The translations under genes were made by a program, and so were the position numbers. Positions 42,866-53,364 of a DNA stretch of 64,000 bases are shown piece by piece. The stretch lies in contig WBZZ01003091.1 of the NCBI GenBank assembly GCA_019918135.1, positions 131,501-195,500 on the forward strand, given 5' to 3'. The stretch's first letter is position 1. Each line of letters begins with the position of its first letter. This stretch comes from Paulinella micropora (Eukaryota > Cercozoa > Imbricatea > Euglyphida > Paulinellidae). The notes under the pieces were generated by a model. That model had not been told where the DNA came from. It did no database searches and saw nothing but the letters and a program-made list of their open reading frames with translations.

Positions 42866-43505
42866 TTAAAAGTCCTTTCCACCCCCGCTTCAGAAAAATA
42901 TATTTTAAAAGAAAAACGTTTTTTTTTACTGCTGCTGCGTGCACAACAATCCAAAGGCCGCCAGCCTTTCGCGTCGCTGTTCCATGGTTTTGCCGGGCAA
43001 ATGCAAGATCAACGGCACCGGCTCGTCGGGCCCCGGACTGTTGCAGCACCGACGCGTTTTCTTCGGGCACGAGCCACGTCGACTCGCGCACAAAGTCCGC
43101 GTGTTCCCGGTAATAGCGCGCCACGCTGAGCTGGTCGGCGACGTGGCTGCCGAGAGCCACGAGCTTGTTGTGCAGAACCGCGGCGTGCGCCAACAGTGAG
43201 TTCTGCACGAGCCACACGCCGTTGTTGAGGCCGTAGCGCTTGTGCGACGCAGCGAGCACAAACACCGGGTCGTCCGTGGCGTTAGCTGTGAGGGTTTGCC
43301 GCACAATTCGCAGCTGCGCTTGTAAGCTGCGGTTCTGGTCCACAAAGAACGCGTCGCCGTCGAGCCAGAAGAAGTACTTGGGGGTGGGCAGACGCGCGCG
43401 GAGCAGCTGCTCCAAATACTGCACAGAATGGGAGTACGCCCTGCAACGCGAACAATCGACGCAGGCCTGGAAGACGAGGTTCCAGTCGACAAACGTCCCG
43501 TACAG
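42825..43505 (-). CDS. GT34/MNN10-like glycosyltransferase
   Basis: About 200-225 residues on the minus strand. KYFFWLDGDAFFVDQNRS holds a DxD motif in the context typical of GT34 (galactosyl/xylosyltransferases, MNN10/GMA12 type); GLNNGVWLVQNSLLAH matches the later N-x-G-x-x-L-x-x-N-S motif; FARQNHGTATRKAG lies near the end. These enzymes add sugars from nucleotide-sugars to glycans, usually in the Golgi. Giant viruses often carry their own glycosylation genes, and this one sits near mucin-like and EGF-like surface proteins. No membrane anchor is visible, and the N-terminal part overlaps the plus-strand cyclin-like gene, so it may be truncated. Confidence 0.65.
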   Translation of the reverse strand: MYGTFVDWNLVFQACVDCSRCRAYSHSVQYLEQLLRARLPTPKYFFWLDGDAFFVDQNRSLQAQLRIVRQTLTANATDDPVFVLAASHKRYGLNNGVWLVQNSLLAHAAVLHNKLVALGSHVADQLSVARYYREHADFVRESTWLVPEENASVLQQSGARRAGAVDLAFARQNHGTATRKAGGLWIVVHAAAVKKNVFLLKYIFLKRGWKGLLINARRKKKGYILR

Positions 43506-44318
43506 CCTTCTGTGCTATGCAATTGCCATGGAGTGGTTGCTGGAAATCACTTATAAATCCTTGGAGCCTCCAATGCGCCCGGAGGTGTTTGTCCTGGCCG
43601 CAGAGATTTTCTGCTACTTCACCCAGAGACCAGAGTTTCAATTCGACCCGCAAAAATTCCAGCTCGTGGCCTTGGCTTGTTATTGGATAGCTCTGAAATT
43701 CGAGGACGAAGGAAATTGGAACAAAGCGGAATCTATCCTCTCTTTAAGCATTTACACCGTGGCAGACTCCAGCAAATGGAAGGAATAGTGATTAATGCGT
43801 GCTGGCGCATGCTGGCCACGGCCAACGCCGCAGCTATGCTGATCGACCGGGCCTCGTCGCCCGAGTGCAAACATCTCACCGATGACGGCAAGCTCCTAGC
43901 TCAGCGCGTGTTGCTGGGGCTAGTACTTACGCCCCTGTTTTGGCAGCACCGGGCCTCTCGCCTGGTGTTAGCCTCGCTGCTCGCCGGGGCCGGCGTGGTC
44001 GGCTCGCGCCTCAGTGCCGGGCGGGTCTATGACCGCGAAACAACGCTGGTTGCGGGGGCAGAAGCCATCGCGGCCCAGCTCCAGCCCGCACAAGAACTCA
44101 ACGGGCCCCTCAGGGCAGACTCAGTGGCGATTCTGAAAAAGTATCCAGAAAGCTGGGCCCAGTTTGCGAACGTCTCCGATCGGGAGCAGGGGCCACCGAG
44201 AGAGGTTGAGCATTTACGCGACTATGGATCGCGTCGGCGTAATGCGGCCTTCCTGGGGCGCAACCGGGGTACGCCAGACTCCGCCAAAGCTTATACGACA
44301 GAGAAAAAAAATAAATAA
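43470..44318 (+). pseudogene. Cyclin-like protein, broken
   Basis: A cyclin N-terminal box is visible: YAIAMEWLLEITYKSLEPPM, EVFVLAAEIFCYFTQ, then KFQLVALACYWIALKFED, which closely follows the family's lQLva.aCl.iA.KyEd motif, and later GIVINACWRMLATANAAAML in the helix-5 position. Cyclins activate cyclin-dependent kinases. Viral cyclins are known in herpesviruses and some giant viruses, where they may push host cells into a replicative state; that is inferred here. The C-terminal half is hydrophobic and less clear. It is broken, with about one break. Its start overlaps the opposite-strand glycosyltransferase. Confidence 0.62.
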
Positions 44319-44649
44319 AAAAGTACTGGCATCAGCGTGAAATTGCGAAAAGATCTTGTCTGCCTCGGAATCCGGTGAATTTTGCGACAAATGCACAGGT
44401 GCCGGAAAATTTGGACATTTCTTTTTCCGCCGCAAATTGCGGCACACAATAATTTTTTTTTTTGGCGATTTCGGCAATAACTGTGTAGCCCAAGGAAAAT
44501 TTTTTGGGGAAACGAGGGCGGGCGGGGTGCCTTTTTTCAGGGGGCTTGACTGTCGGCCCCCCCCCCCCCTCGCCCGGAGCTGTCCAGTCTCAAGTCTTTT
44601 TTTTTTTTTTTGGTACTTACGTTGAGAAACCAAAAAAAAAGTTATTGTC
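44319..44649. other. Spacer with C-run and T-run
   Basis: A C-run at about 44,557-44,570 and a T-run at 44,598-44,612. The spacer ends in AAACCAAAAAAAAAGTT shortly before the next ATG. No gene is seen. Confidence 0.55.
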
Positions 44650-45680
44650 ATGGACGGGAATGTCTACAGGTTGGAAGTGAGCTACACTAATGAACAAGCT
44701 CTGCTGCGAGCCGTCCGCGCCGCGTGCAACCAACATGGCGAGGTCACGGTGTGTGACCTCTTGCCAACCGCCCAGCTCTCGTCGGCGCCCAAGGGGCCCT
44801 GCGCTTGCACGCCCGTGCCGCCGCAGGCCAAAAGGCGCAGGGTAGAAGACCCTCTGCGCAAACAACTCTGTGAGGAACGGGCTGCGCTGGGCGCCTCCTT
44901 CTGCCGGCGCGACGCGCCGTACGCTGCCGCGCTGGACGAGGCGCTGGCCGGAACCGCGACCGCGGGAACGGCGGACCGGGTGAGCTACGGGCTGGCTACG
45001 CGCTGGCACGAACCCGGCCGGCGGGACGCCGTGCGCCGGTGCCTGTACTTTCTGCGCAGGGCGGCCGCCCGGCAGGCCGCGCGGCAGGACGAGGAAGAGC
45101 TGTACGAGATGCTGTGTAAACCCCAGGAGTTAACCCTGCCATGTTGCCAGCAGAGGTACCTAAACGGACCCAAACGGTGGTTGGCCCGCCCAGACAAATA
45201 ACCTCTCCAGTTAGGCGAGCTGCTCCTAGCACTTCATTGCGGCCGCTGGGAAATTTCTGCGGCCATTTGCGAGCCGGCCCTCCGGCTCAGTTACCAGGGC
45301 GTGGCCGCGAGCACGAGAGCAGAGGCCCGGCAGATCATGGCTCGCCTGTTCAGCAACAGCGACGAGGCAGCCGCAGCGGATGAAGACAGCCGGCACGGCA
45401 CGTGGCGCGTGTGGGTGTACGGCCTGGCGCTGGCGCTGGCAGCACGTTCTGGGTTTGTGCACGATTTTCCGCAGCTGTCCGCGCCCGAGCTGATCAATTA
45501 CCCTTCTGGCAAGGCCTGCCCCGCGGCCGAACCCGGTGTTACTTTCGTACGTGAGTCCAAGTTTGTCCAACTCTGGCAAGAAGGGGTGCGTTCGGAGCAG
45601 CCGGCACTGAGGTCGTGGGTCGACCTAGAACTGAAAATTCTGAAACGGGGCAACATGCAGTGGCTTCATCCAACCCTGGA
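44650..45680 (+). pseudogene. Unknown nuclear-type protein, broken (copy 1)
   Basis: Starts at ATG 44,650. The N-terminal part has a basic patch (PPQAKRRRVEDPLRKQ) like a classical nuclear localisation signal. A middle part is Arg/Ala-rich (RRDAVRRCLYFLRRAAARQA), and the C-terminal part reads WRVWVYGLALALAARSGFVH and VDLELKILKRGNMQWLHP. No family is recognised. It is broken, with about one break, and overlaps the end of the RPB2-like gene on the other strand. From 44,919 on it is duplicated at 58,904. Confidence 0.45.
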
Positions 45681-48600
45681 GCACACTGCGAGCGCGGCGT
45701 GCGTGCGGGCGAGCACTCTGTTCCAGCCGTCGGCGCCACTGTCACGGACCGGCGGCTGTATCGGCACAGGTGCGAGGTGCATGCGGTCGTAGTAGGCCTT
45801 GCTGTCCAGGAACGCAAACAAACCCCGGTCGGCCGCGCCCTGGCTCCAGACCGTGCCGTCGTCCTGGTTGTGCGACCAGGCCCGGTAGGCCACCGGCACG
45901 TTGAGCCCCAGCGGCTGCACCCCGAGCGTAGACGCCGCGACGGGCGCCTCGAGCAGCGGGCGGTCGCCGCGCAGCAGCTCCTTGGCCGAGCTGGTCAACA
46001 AGCGCCCGGGCTGCGACTGCATGCCGACCGCGTACACGAGGCGCGGGCCCGTCACGTGCTCGTGGAACAGCGTCAGCGCCGAACAAAAGCTCAGGTGGCG
46101 GGCGGGCGACAGGTCCACAAAGTCGGACTCGGGTGCGCGGGCCGCGAACTTGCTCAGGCTCTCGCAGCCTACCTGCGCCGCCGACTCTTGGATGCTGAGC
46201 CACACCAGGCAGCCCTGGTCACGCAGAGCGCGCCACGCGGCCAGGCAGTCAGCCGAGGGCGGCGGGAGCTGGTTGCTCACGAGGTAGTTGGACCGACCTT
46301 CGTGCGGCAGGCGCAATTCTCGCAGCCGCCAGCCGGCCCAGATGCGGCGCACGTCGGCCGGGAGCGGCACGGCACCCTCATTGACGTGCAACACGGGCGC
46401 CGACAGCCGGCCCGCGTACGTGTGGATAGTCAGACGTTTCTCGTCGCGGTCCAGCAACAAGCCCAGATGCCTCAGGGCCAGCACCCCCGCGTCCGCCACG
46501 TCGTCGCCCTGCGCCCCGCGCTTGAGCGCCCGCAATGCCAGTAGCATTTGTTCGGCACCAGCGGCGCTGATGGACCCCAGCACGCGGCCGTGGCACTCGA
46601 CCACAAACGGGCCCAGCGACAGCTGCGACGTCGCGGCCTCGCATTTGTCAGTGACCCAGTCCTCCAGCGCGGCGGCCCACGCGCTGTCCAGCTCGGGGGT
46701 TATGGTTGTAAACAACGACAGGCGCTTGTCGTAGCCCGACTTGGCGGACTTGCTGGTCTCGTTCGGGTCCAGAAAACTCAGCTGCGAGACGTCGAACCGC
46801 TGGTCGGACGTTATGCCCTGGCCGTTCGGCACCATCTGGCACACCCGGCGCGCCAGCGAGTACTTCTTGGCCAGGTTGCCGCGCAAGTGTTGCAGCACGC
46901 GCTGCAGCGGCTGCGCGTCGCTGGCGCCGGCCCTGTCCCTCGGCGACGCGAACTTCTGGAACACGCGTGACATCTGGGGGCTGTCCAGCAAGACATTCGG
47001 ATCCACGCACACGGCCAGCCCGCCCCACGACGTTAGGCGCGACTGCGCAAACGAGCGCACGCGCTGGAAGGCGCGCTGCAGATTGTGCGAGTTCAGCTGC
47101 GCCAGCGTCAGCACCGCCCGGCTCTGCATGGCCAGCGGGTCCGACAGGCCCGAGGACGGCTGTCCCTCGGCCGCCGACAGGACGGACGGCAGCCCGGCCT
47201 CGGCGCGGCTGAGCGCCCGCGCACCGTCCGCTAGGTGCTCGGCCTTGCGCGCGTCCCCGTACCGCAGCAGGCGTTCGTGGCAGTCCTCGTCGAGCGCGTA
47301 GTCTGCCACGACCGCGGCGCAGCGCGGCGGCAAACGCGAGGCCAGGCGCACGGCGGTTGTTAGCCACTGCGTCGCGCCCGGGAAAATGTGCAGCAAGAAC
47401 CTGTTGCGCAGCCACCACAGCCCCTGCCCCTGCATTTGCTCCACCGAAAACCGCTTGGTCCGCAGGCACCACAGCTGTCCCAGGCGGAACAGCGCCTGCT
47501 CGCGCGTGACCACCCCCTAGTTGAGCGCACAGGACCGGTGCACAATGTCCAGGTACACGGCCTGGGCACGCGCGTCATCGCCGCGGGTCACTAGCCGGCG
47601 CAGTTCTTCCCAACACTCAACGCCGAGCGCGTGCCACAGGAGTACGAAGGGCAGGTCGCACGGCTGTCCCACAAAGACCCTGGCGGTCAGCACGGGCAGG
47701 GCCGAGTCCGAACGCGTCTGCGCGCGCACGAAGCCCTGTACACGAGATTGCGGCAGGCAGGCGTCGGCCAAGGCGGGCCCGCGCTGCCGCGCCGCCCTGG
47801 TGGCCCAGGCATCGGCAAAGTCGGTTGGTGGCACGTTCTGCCGGTTGCCGTACTCACTCCTCAGTGTCTGGTCGCGGCGGCCGCTCGCGCGGCCCGTATG
47901 GGGGTACAAATGGAGCTTGCGCTGGCGCTTGGCGCCGACCATCAACGCTTCTTGGTTGTGCATGTTGTCGACGTGGTACTGCGCACAGTGCGCGCCGCCG
48001 TCTTCGCCCTCGCTAGTATCACGGGCCGCGGCGCGCGCCGGCGCTAGCGGGCTGTCCACGCCCTTTCCCGCTGCAATTGCGTTGGTCTCGGTCTCCTGTG
48101 CGCACCCCGTGTGCCACACGACGGCGCGGCGGCGCGTTCCGCCCGGTGTGCTAGCGGTCGCCGAGATCTTGTAGACCTCGCGCACGACGGCCCCCGGGCC
48201 CGTCTGCAGGGTGCGGCTAAAGGTAGTGTCGGGCGCCCTCCCCGCCAGCGAGTCATTGCGTTTATCCCACTGCCGCAGCAACGGGTGGTCGAGCGGCGGC
48301 ACTTCGCGACCCTCGATGGCTCAGGTCACCCCGTTCAGCAGCACGAACGGGACCCAGCAACCCGCCTCCAGGCCCTGCTCACTGCGCCAGTAATGGCTGT
48401 CGGCACTGGTGGCAAACCAGCGCCTGATCGCCGGCCACCCCGCGCGCAACGCGCTGGGCGGGGGGAGGTTGAGGGGCCACGCCAGCGTCAACAACGTCAC
48501 GACACGCGGGGGCGGTAGCAACGCCTCGTGCGTTACGTCTTCGTACACTCCGGAACTATTTCGCCGCTGCAGGACCCAACGGATCTCGGCCCTGAGCTCC

Positions 48601-49097
48601 GCGCACCAGCTCCCCCCAGTCTCGCACAGCACCTCATAGCTGCCGCGCGGGTCCTCGAAGCCCTTGAATTCAGTTGACATCTTCAGAATGTACACGGGCC
48701 CGTCTTCCGTACCAGTGCGCCCGCGCGCCTGCACGGGCACTAGTCGGGGCACGCAGATAGCTGCCGCTGCCACGTGCTCCGACCGCAGCCAGTCCCTCAG
48801 CGCCTCTCGCAGGCAGGTGCCTTGGTTCCGTTTCTGGCACAGCTTGTCGAATTCCTCTGCCCCAACCCAGCGCAGGCGCGTCTGCAGGGACAGCTTGTTG
48901 ACCAACCCGGGCGCTACGTGCGTCACGAAATTACGCAGGCTCTCCACCGCGCAACGGTTGCGCTTGAATTCCTCCTCTACAAAGGCCTCTTGTACTGTCG
49001 CGACGGGCTGAGCCCCTACACACATCTGCCGCAAACATTCGTCGCGTGCTAGTTGTTTCGCGATGAGGGCAGAGATCGTTTCCGCCGAGGCGTCCAT
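45666..49097 (-). pseudogene. RNA polymerase second-largest subunit (RPB2-like), viral type, broken (copy 1)
   Basis: A minus-strand gene of about 3.4 kb starting at ATG 49,097. Family signatures appear in RPB2 order: a protrusion-type GCWVPFVLLNG followed by PLDHPLLRQWDKRNDS, a lobe-type LPFVLLWHALGVECWEELRR, then GPRLVYAVGMQSQPGRLL (matching the SPRNTYQ.AMGKQAMG block) and YRAWSHNQDDG ... GAADRGLFAF (matching YNQEDS ... SSIDRGLFRS). The copy stops shortly after DRGLF, so the catalytic-metal and clamp-binding C-terminal part is absent. It is broken, with about two breaks besides the missing end. Many conserved residues are changed, which marks an unusual lineage. A polymerase gene of this kind points to a cytoplasmic or partly self-sufficient large DNA virus. 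Confidence 0.7.
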
Positions 49098-49672
49098 CGG
49101 CCCGCGTCGTGCGGGGGGGGGGGGGGGGGGGCAGCTTTTGTGCGCCCGACATGCCCCCCCATTCATTCACACACCCCATCCCCACCTTTATGTCCCCCTG
49201 CCCCTGTCCTCCCCGCCAGACCCCCGCGCCCCTCCAAGCGTGTGAGGTGGGGGGGGACAGGGGCGGGGGACATAAAGGTGGGGATGGGGTGTGTGGAAGT
49301 GGGAGTGGGAATGGGGGGGGAGAAAGGCGCCAATTATCCGGCGGTGTATGTTTTGTGTGGGAGTGGGGGGGGAGGGGTGGGATCGAGAGGGAGGGGGAAA
49401 GAAGAAGGTGCACAGGATGGGTACAAAGCAAAGGAAGTAAGGGAGGAAGAGAGACGTGGCATTAGCGGCAGACATGGTGTAAATTTGCAAGGACACCAAG
49501 CAACAGAAAAACAAAACAAACCAAAAAACAAAAACAAAACAAATCCTGTTCTTTTTCTTTTTTTTTACGGGCACCGCATGACGGACAGCGAAGGCACATT
49601 GCGCGCCTGCCTGTTCTTTCAGAGACACTTTCCTTGCGCTAACAACTTGGGAGATTTTTAAAGGGTCGTGCA
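49098..49672. promoter_or_regulatory. Divergent spacer with a 41-bp perfect-but-one hairpin (copy 1)
   Basis: It lies between the divergent RPB2-like gene and the gene at 49,673. A G-run sits at about 49,110-49,131. Arms 49,168-49,209 and 49,255-49,295 are inverted copies (CACACACCCCATCCCCACCT ... CTGTCC) with one extra base, around a ~45-base loop. G-rich and A-rich stretches follow. It may be a bidirectional promoter, an insulating hairpin or a replication-linked structure; the sequence alone cannot say. Confidence 0.7.
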
Positions 49673-50508
49673 ATGTCGGTATGCAAGCACAGTTGGCTGT
49701 CCCCTCTCAATTATTGGGAAGAGCTGGCGGGCAGCAAGCACTTAAACGAGGCCAAGCAATGCGTGCCAGCGAGTAAGGAGTTTGATTCGATCCTGTGTTC
49801 GCCGATGCCCCGTTCGATTCTCACGACGCTCTTTATGTTCTGGAATGAAAGTGCTGAAAAACAGGACTTTATGATCAGCAGCTGCTGGACGCTGGCAGAG
49901 ATGCCTCCCTGGCGCAATTGTCTCTGCGGCCGCAAGGTTCTAATATCACCAGGTGCAAGTCGGGAGGCCTGCCGACCGACACGGGTCTAAGGTCCTTGCA
50001 GGAGGTTGTACTTGTAGTAAATTGCACGCTAGAGCTCATGGCTCAGCAACATTTGGAGCGGGCTTCGTTTTATAATAGTGTCAAACAACGCTGGGCCGAG
50101 GTTGTACAACTCGGCGAACTCAACGATCTGGACAAGTTGTACAATGGCCAGCTGCTTATTTCACAGTGCCCCACCAAGGGTCTGCAAGAACTGCGTGAAC
50201 ACGTCCGAAACCTGACCAAAAAAAAGGGGGGGAAAGAGCCCTGCATCTTCATCGGCACGCATGGTAACGTGCTCTATAATGCATTCAGTGACCGAGTTTT
50301 TAACGGCAGTATTTTGAAGATTGGGGCAGCCTTTACCAACAGAGAATTCGCCATCGAAAGGCACGAGCAGCTTTTCCCAGGCTGGGCACTTTTGCGGCCG
50401 TGCGACTGCCAGGTCAAGGTTCTAGAGCTTTGGGATTCAAAAACTGCTACCGGCCTTGAATTACTGCGCTCACAACCGAGCAGAAATTTATTAAAATCAC
50501 ACAAATAG
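49673..50508 (+). pseudogene. Unknown protein with a KIG...R motif, broken (copy 1)
   Basis: Starts at ATG 49,673. The N-terminal part is MSVCKHSWLSPLNYWEELAG and ILTTLFMFWNESAEKQDFM. The C-terminal part has PCIFIGTHGNVLYNAFSDRV and SILKIGAAFTNREFAIERHE, faintly like the KIG..N...R motif of the T5orf172/GIY-YIG-like family seen in viral Bro-type proteins. That assignment is weak. It is broken, with about one break, and the duplicated copy shares the same state. Confidence 0.42.
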
Positions 50509-51238
50509 ATTTCAAGGCCAGTGTAGAATAATTTAACTGTTTCTTCTCGAACACAAAAAAAAAGAAACCTGCTTCCCTTACTTTCTGACAGGCCCCCTCC
50601 CAAGGCTGCCGCCTTTTTCTGTCAAGCTGCTTTCCCGCCAGGCCCCCCCCCTCCCGTCGATCAGTTTGAACTCTCGCTCTCTCTCTCTCCTTCGTGTGCT
50701 GGACAGACAGCAAAAAAAAGGAGGGGAGGAAAAGGGGGGGGGGGGGAGGGAGAAAGAGGGACGGGACGGGTGGGGGGGGGCCTAGCTCTCTTTTTTTTTG
50801 GCTGTGCAGGGTGGGAGAAAACAAGGTGCGAAGATCCGCCCCCCCCCCCGCACCCCCCTTTCCCCGCCGTTCCTCTGCTCTGTTCTGTATTTCTTTTTTT
50901 TTAGAAATTTACTTTTGTCGCCTTTTTTCTTTCTTTCTCTTCTGCCCTGTTGTGCGCGCGGCTTTGGAGGGGGCTCCCCGGGAAGGGGGTGTGGCCCCCC
51001 CCCCCTGCCCCCTCTTAGTGCGCGCTAACCCCTTCGTTGCGCAATTGAATCCGCGCGCTCGCTACTTCTTGTTTATTTTCTGGTCAACACCTTAATCCCA
51101 CGACAACAAACGAACAAAATAAACAGCCTCTTTTTTGTCCCTGAGCCCTCCCCCCCTCTCTGCAGTCTTTGGGACACTCCGCACCCCCCCCCCCTCCAAC
51201 ACAACACACAACACAACACATTCGCGTCTTGGCGGAAC
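50509..51238. other. Long spacer with G-runs and C-runs
   Basis: Alternating G-runs (50,733-50,748, 50,771-50,780) and C-runs (50,839-50,848, 50,994-51,006, 51,185-51,195), T-runs and purine-rich sequence. The last 40 bases are CAACA-rich just before the C2H2 gene. No gene is supported. Confidence 0.65.
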
Positions 51239-51859
51239 ATGCCCGCGACGACCGCCTTCTGGATCTGCCCACACTGCCCTGCACAGCACAAGTCTTACCT
51301 AGACTTTAAGAGACACATGGCTCGGCACCGCAAAGCGTTCGGTGGCCTGGCGGGGCTCGAATGCCCGTTGTGCGGATTCACAGTCACCAATAAGAACAAC
51401 CTGCGTTCGCACCTGAACACTCACACCAAGCCGTTCATTTGTTCGCTCTGCCTGCGCAGATTTGCACGGAAGAGCGGCCTAGAAACTCATTTGCTTAAGC
51501 ACGCCCAAGGGTGGAAGCCCAGGTGCGCGGCGCCGGGGTGCCAGAGTACTGCCGAAGCACAGCCGCCGCCGGTGATGCCCTGCGGCTGCGGGGTGATCTG
51601 CCCCGTGTGCGGCAAATTCTTGAGACGCAAGGGCAGCCTGCGCTTGCATCTCAAAATCCACGACCCGCACAAAGACTACGAGTGTGCGTTCTGCCAGCGG
51701 AAATTTACTCAGAAAGTCAACTGGGAAACCCATCTGACGCAACACACCGGCGTGAGGCCCTATCGCTGCGAACAAGGGTGCTGCGAAAGGGCTTTTGCAA
51801 CCCGTCAGGCACAGAGCGCTCACAGGAAAGCGTACCTGCGGCGGACGGGCGGGGCCTGA
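51239..51859 (+). CDS. C2H2 zinc-finger protein with about six fingers
   Basis: An intact 206-residue protein from ATG 51,239. Fingers in order: CPHCPAQHKSYLDFKRHMAR, CPLCGFTVTNKNNLRSHLNT, CSLCLRRFARKSGLETHLLK, a degenerate CAAPGCQS stretch, CPVCGKFLRRKGSLRLHLKI, CAFCQRKFTQKVNWETHLTQ and a final CEQGCCERAFATRQAQSAHR. Linkers such as HTKPF and HTGVRPY are near the canonical TGEKPY form, suggesting real DNA binding. It is likely a transcription regulator. An A-rich stretch and AATAAA-like sequence are absent right after the stop. It is well preserved compared with its neighbours, and lies in the duplicated 14-kb unit. Confidence 0.82.
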   Translation: MPATTAFWICPHCPAQHKSYLDFKRHMARHRKAFGGLAGLECPLCGFTVTNKNNLRSHLNTHTKPFICSLCLRRFARKSGLETHLLKHAQGWKPRCAAPGCQSTAEAQPPPVMPCGCGVICPVCGKFLRRKGSLRLHLKIHDPHKDYECAFCQRKFTQKVNWETHLTQHTGVRPYRCEQGCCERAFATRQAQSAHRKAYLRRTGGA

Positions 51860-52197
51860 TGTTGGTTGTATTAAAGAAAAACAACAGGCGGATGGTTTCT
51901 GCAACTAAAAACAAACAAAATCCTGCCGAGTGTGAGAGAGACAAGAGAGGGTAGATATCATATTCCGAACTTCTCGGCCCCCCCCACCCACCCCGCCCTC
52001 CCTCCCACACCACCGCCGCTGTCCCCTTCTTCGTGTTCTTTTTTTTGCTTTCTTGCGCCTGCCCTGGCTTCTTCTTTTTTGTTTTTTTTTTGGGGGGGTT
52101 CCGGAGGACCACTCCTTCCGTTTTTTAAAGACAAGTGAGGTTTGGGGAGGGACGACGCCCAAACCTCAAAACAGAGAGACAGTCTTTTTTTTTTGGT
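51860..52197. other. Spacer with C-rich and T-rich runs
   Basis: C-rich at 51,978-52,015, T-runs at 52,040 and 52,075-52,095, T-run before the next start. No gene is supported. Confidence 0.55.
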
Positions 52198-52997
52198 ATG
52201 CAGAGCAATTCGAGGCGCTACTATTCAGCCGTCATTGATAGTGCTCTAGCCTCGTACGCGCTGTATTCAGTCTCCGAAGTACGAATGATTAAGAGCCTGG
52301 ACGATGAAACCCTACAGGCCCGAATATTCAAGAATGAGCTCCGGTAGAGGATCGACGACGAGTCTTTTGGTTTGTCCCTGTACCGTGCGGGCCACACTCG
52401 CCAGGCCCGCCGCGTGCTGTGGTCGGCCGCCAACTCGGGCTCGCGGCTGGCGGCGAGGCTGCTGGGGGACATGTACAGCGTGGGGCTTGGCGGACGAAAG
52501 AACAACGGGCTGGCCATCTCGGCCTGGGCCCGGGCCGCGCACCAGGGCTGCAGCTCCGCGGCCTATAATCTGGCCGTCTACCTGCTGGCGGGCCGGCGCT
52601 GTGTGCGCGATGCAGCGCGGGCCGCGCACACGTTCCTTGCTATCGCCCTGCAGCGGACTGCTCAGACTCTCTGTACGCTTTTGCGTACTGCGCGCGCAAT
52701 GGGCTCGGCACACAGCAGGACCAAAGCCTGGCCCTGGCTATGTACAGGAGGGGCGCGAGTCTAGGCTGTCAATACTGCCAATACATGGTAGGCTTCTTCT
52801 GCGAGAGGGGCATCGTCCACCCCCGCAACACTGGTCTGGCTATACTGTGGTACACGATTGCTGCGAGGAGCGGCGACAGGCAGGCACTGCAGGAGTTGCG
52901 CGAGCTGTGGGCCCAAACTATCAGCGGGCACGCCGCCGCCGCGCGCAGGCGGCCCGAACGTTACATGCAAGAAGAAAAGACCAAGAGCTTGTCTTAA
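52198..52997 (+). pseudogene. Sel1-like repeat protein, broken
   Basis: Starts at ATG 52,198. Several Sel1-like repeats are visible: GHTRQARRVLWSAANSGSRL, AARLLGDMYSVGLGGRKNNG, LAISAWARAAHQGCSSAAYN, MYRRGASLGCQYCQYMVGFF and LAILWYTIAARSGDRQALQE. Sel1 repeats stack helices and serve as protein-binding scaffolds; they occur in several giant viruses. The N-terminal ~50 residues are unrelated. It is broken, with about two breaks. Confidence 0.65.
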
Positions 52998-53364
52998 CCA
53001 GGCGCACAGAGAAACGAACAAAATAAAAAGAAAACCGGTCCAGTCGCAGCTAGCATTGTGCCCTTGTTTGTTTGTCCGCGTCTTTTTCCCCCAGCCCCCG
53101 TGCGCCGGGGCGCGCCCCGGAGCAAAGCGGTTTGTTATGGAAATTTGGCTTGGGGCAGCAAAAAATGGGGGGGGGGGGTGAAAGGGCGGGGAGGGCGGGG
53201 GGGGGGGGGGGTGTGAAGCGACGCCCGCGTCACGGAGCTGGAATTTTCCAGAGGCGGGTTCAGACAAATCCGTCGTCCCTCTCCCTGCTTTTTTGTCTGT
53301 CTCTCTCTCTCCCAAACATTTTTTGAAATGTTACTAATATATTAAATGTTAGCAAAGAAGAGAA
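52998..53364. other. Spacer with G-runs
   Basis: G-runs at 53,167-53,180 and 53,197-53,212. An A/T-rich stretch (53,320-53,350) precedes the next start. No gene is supported. Confidence 0.55.
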
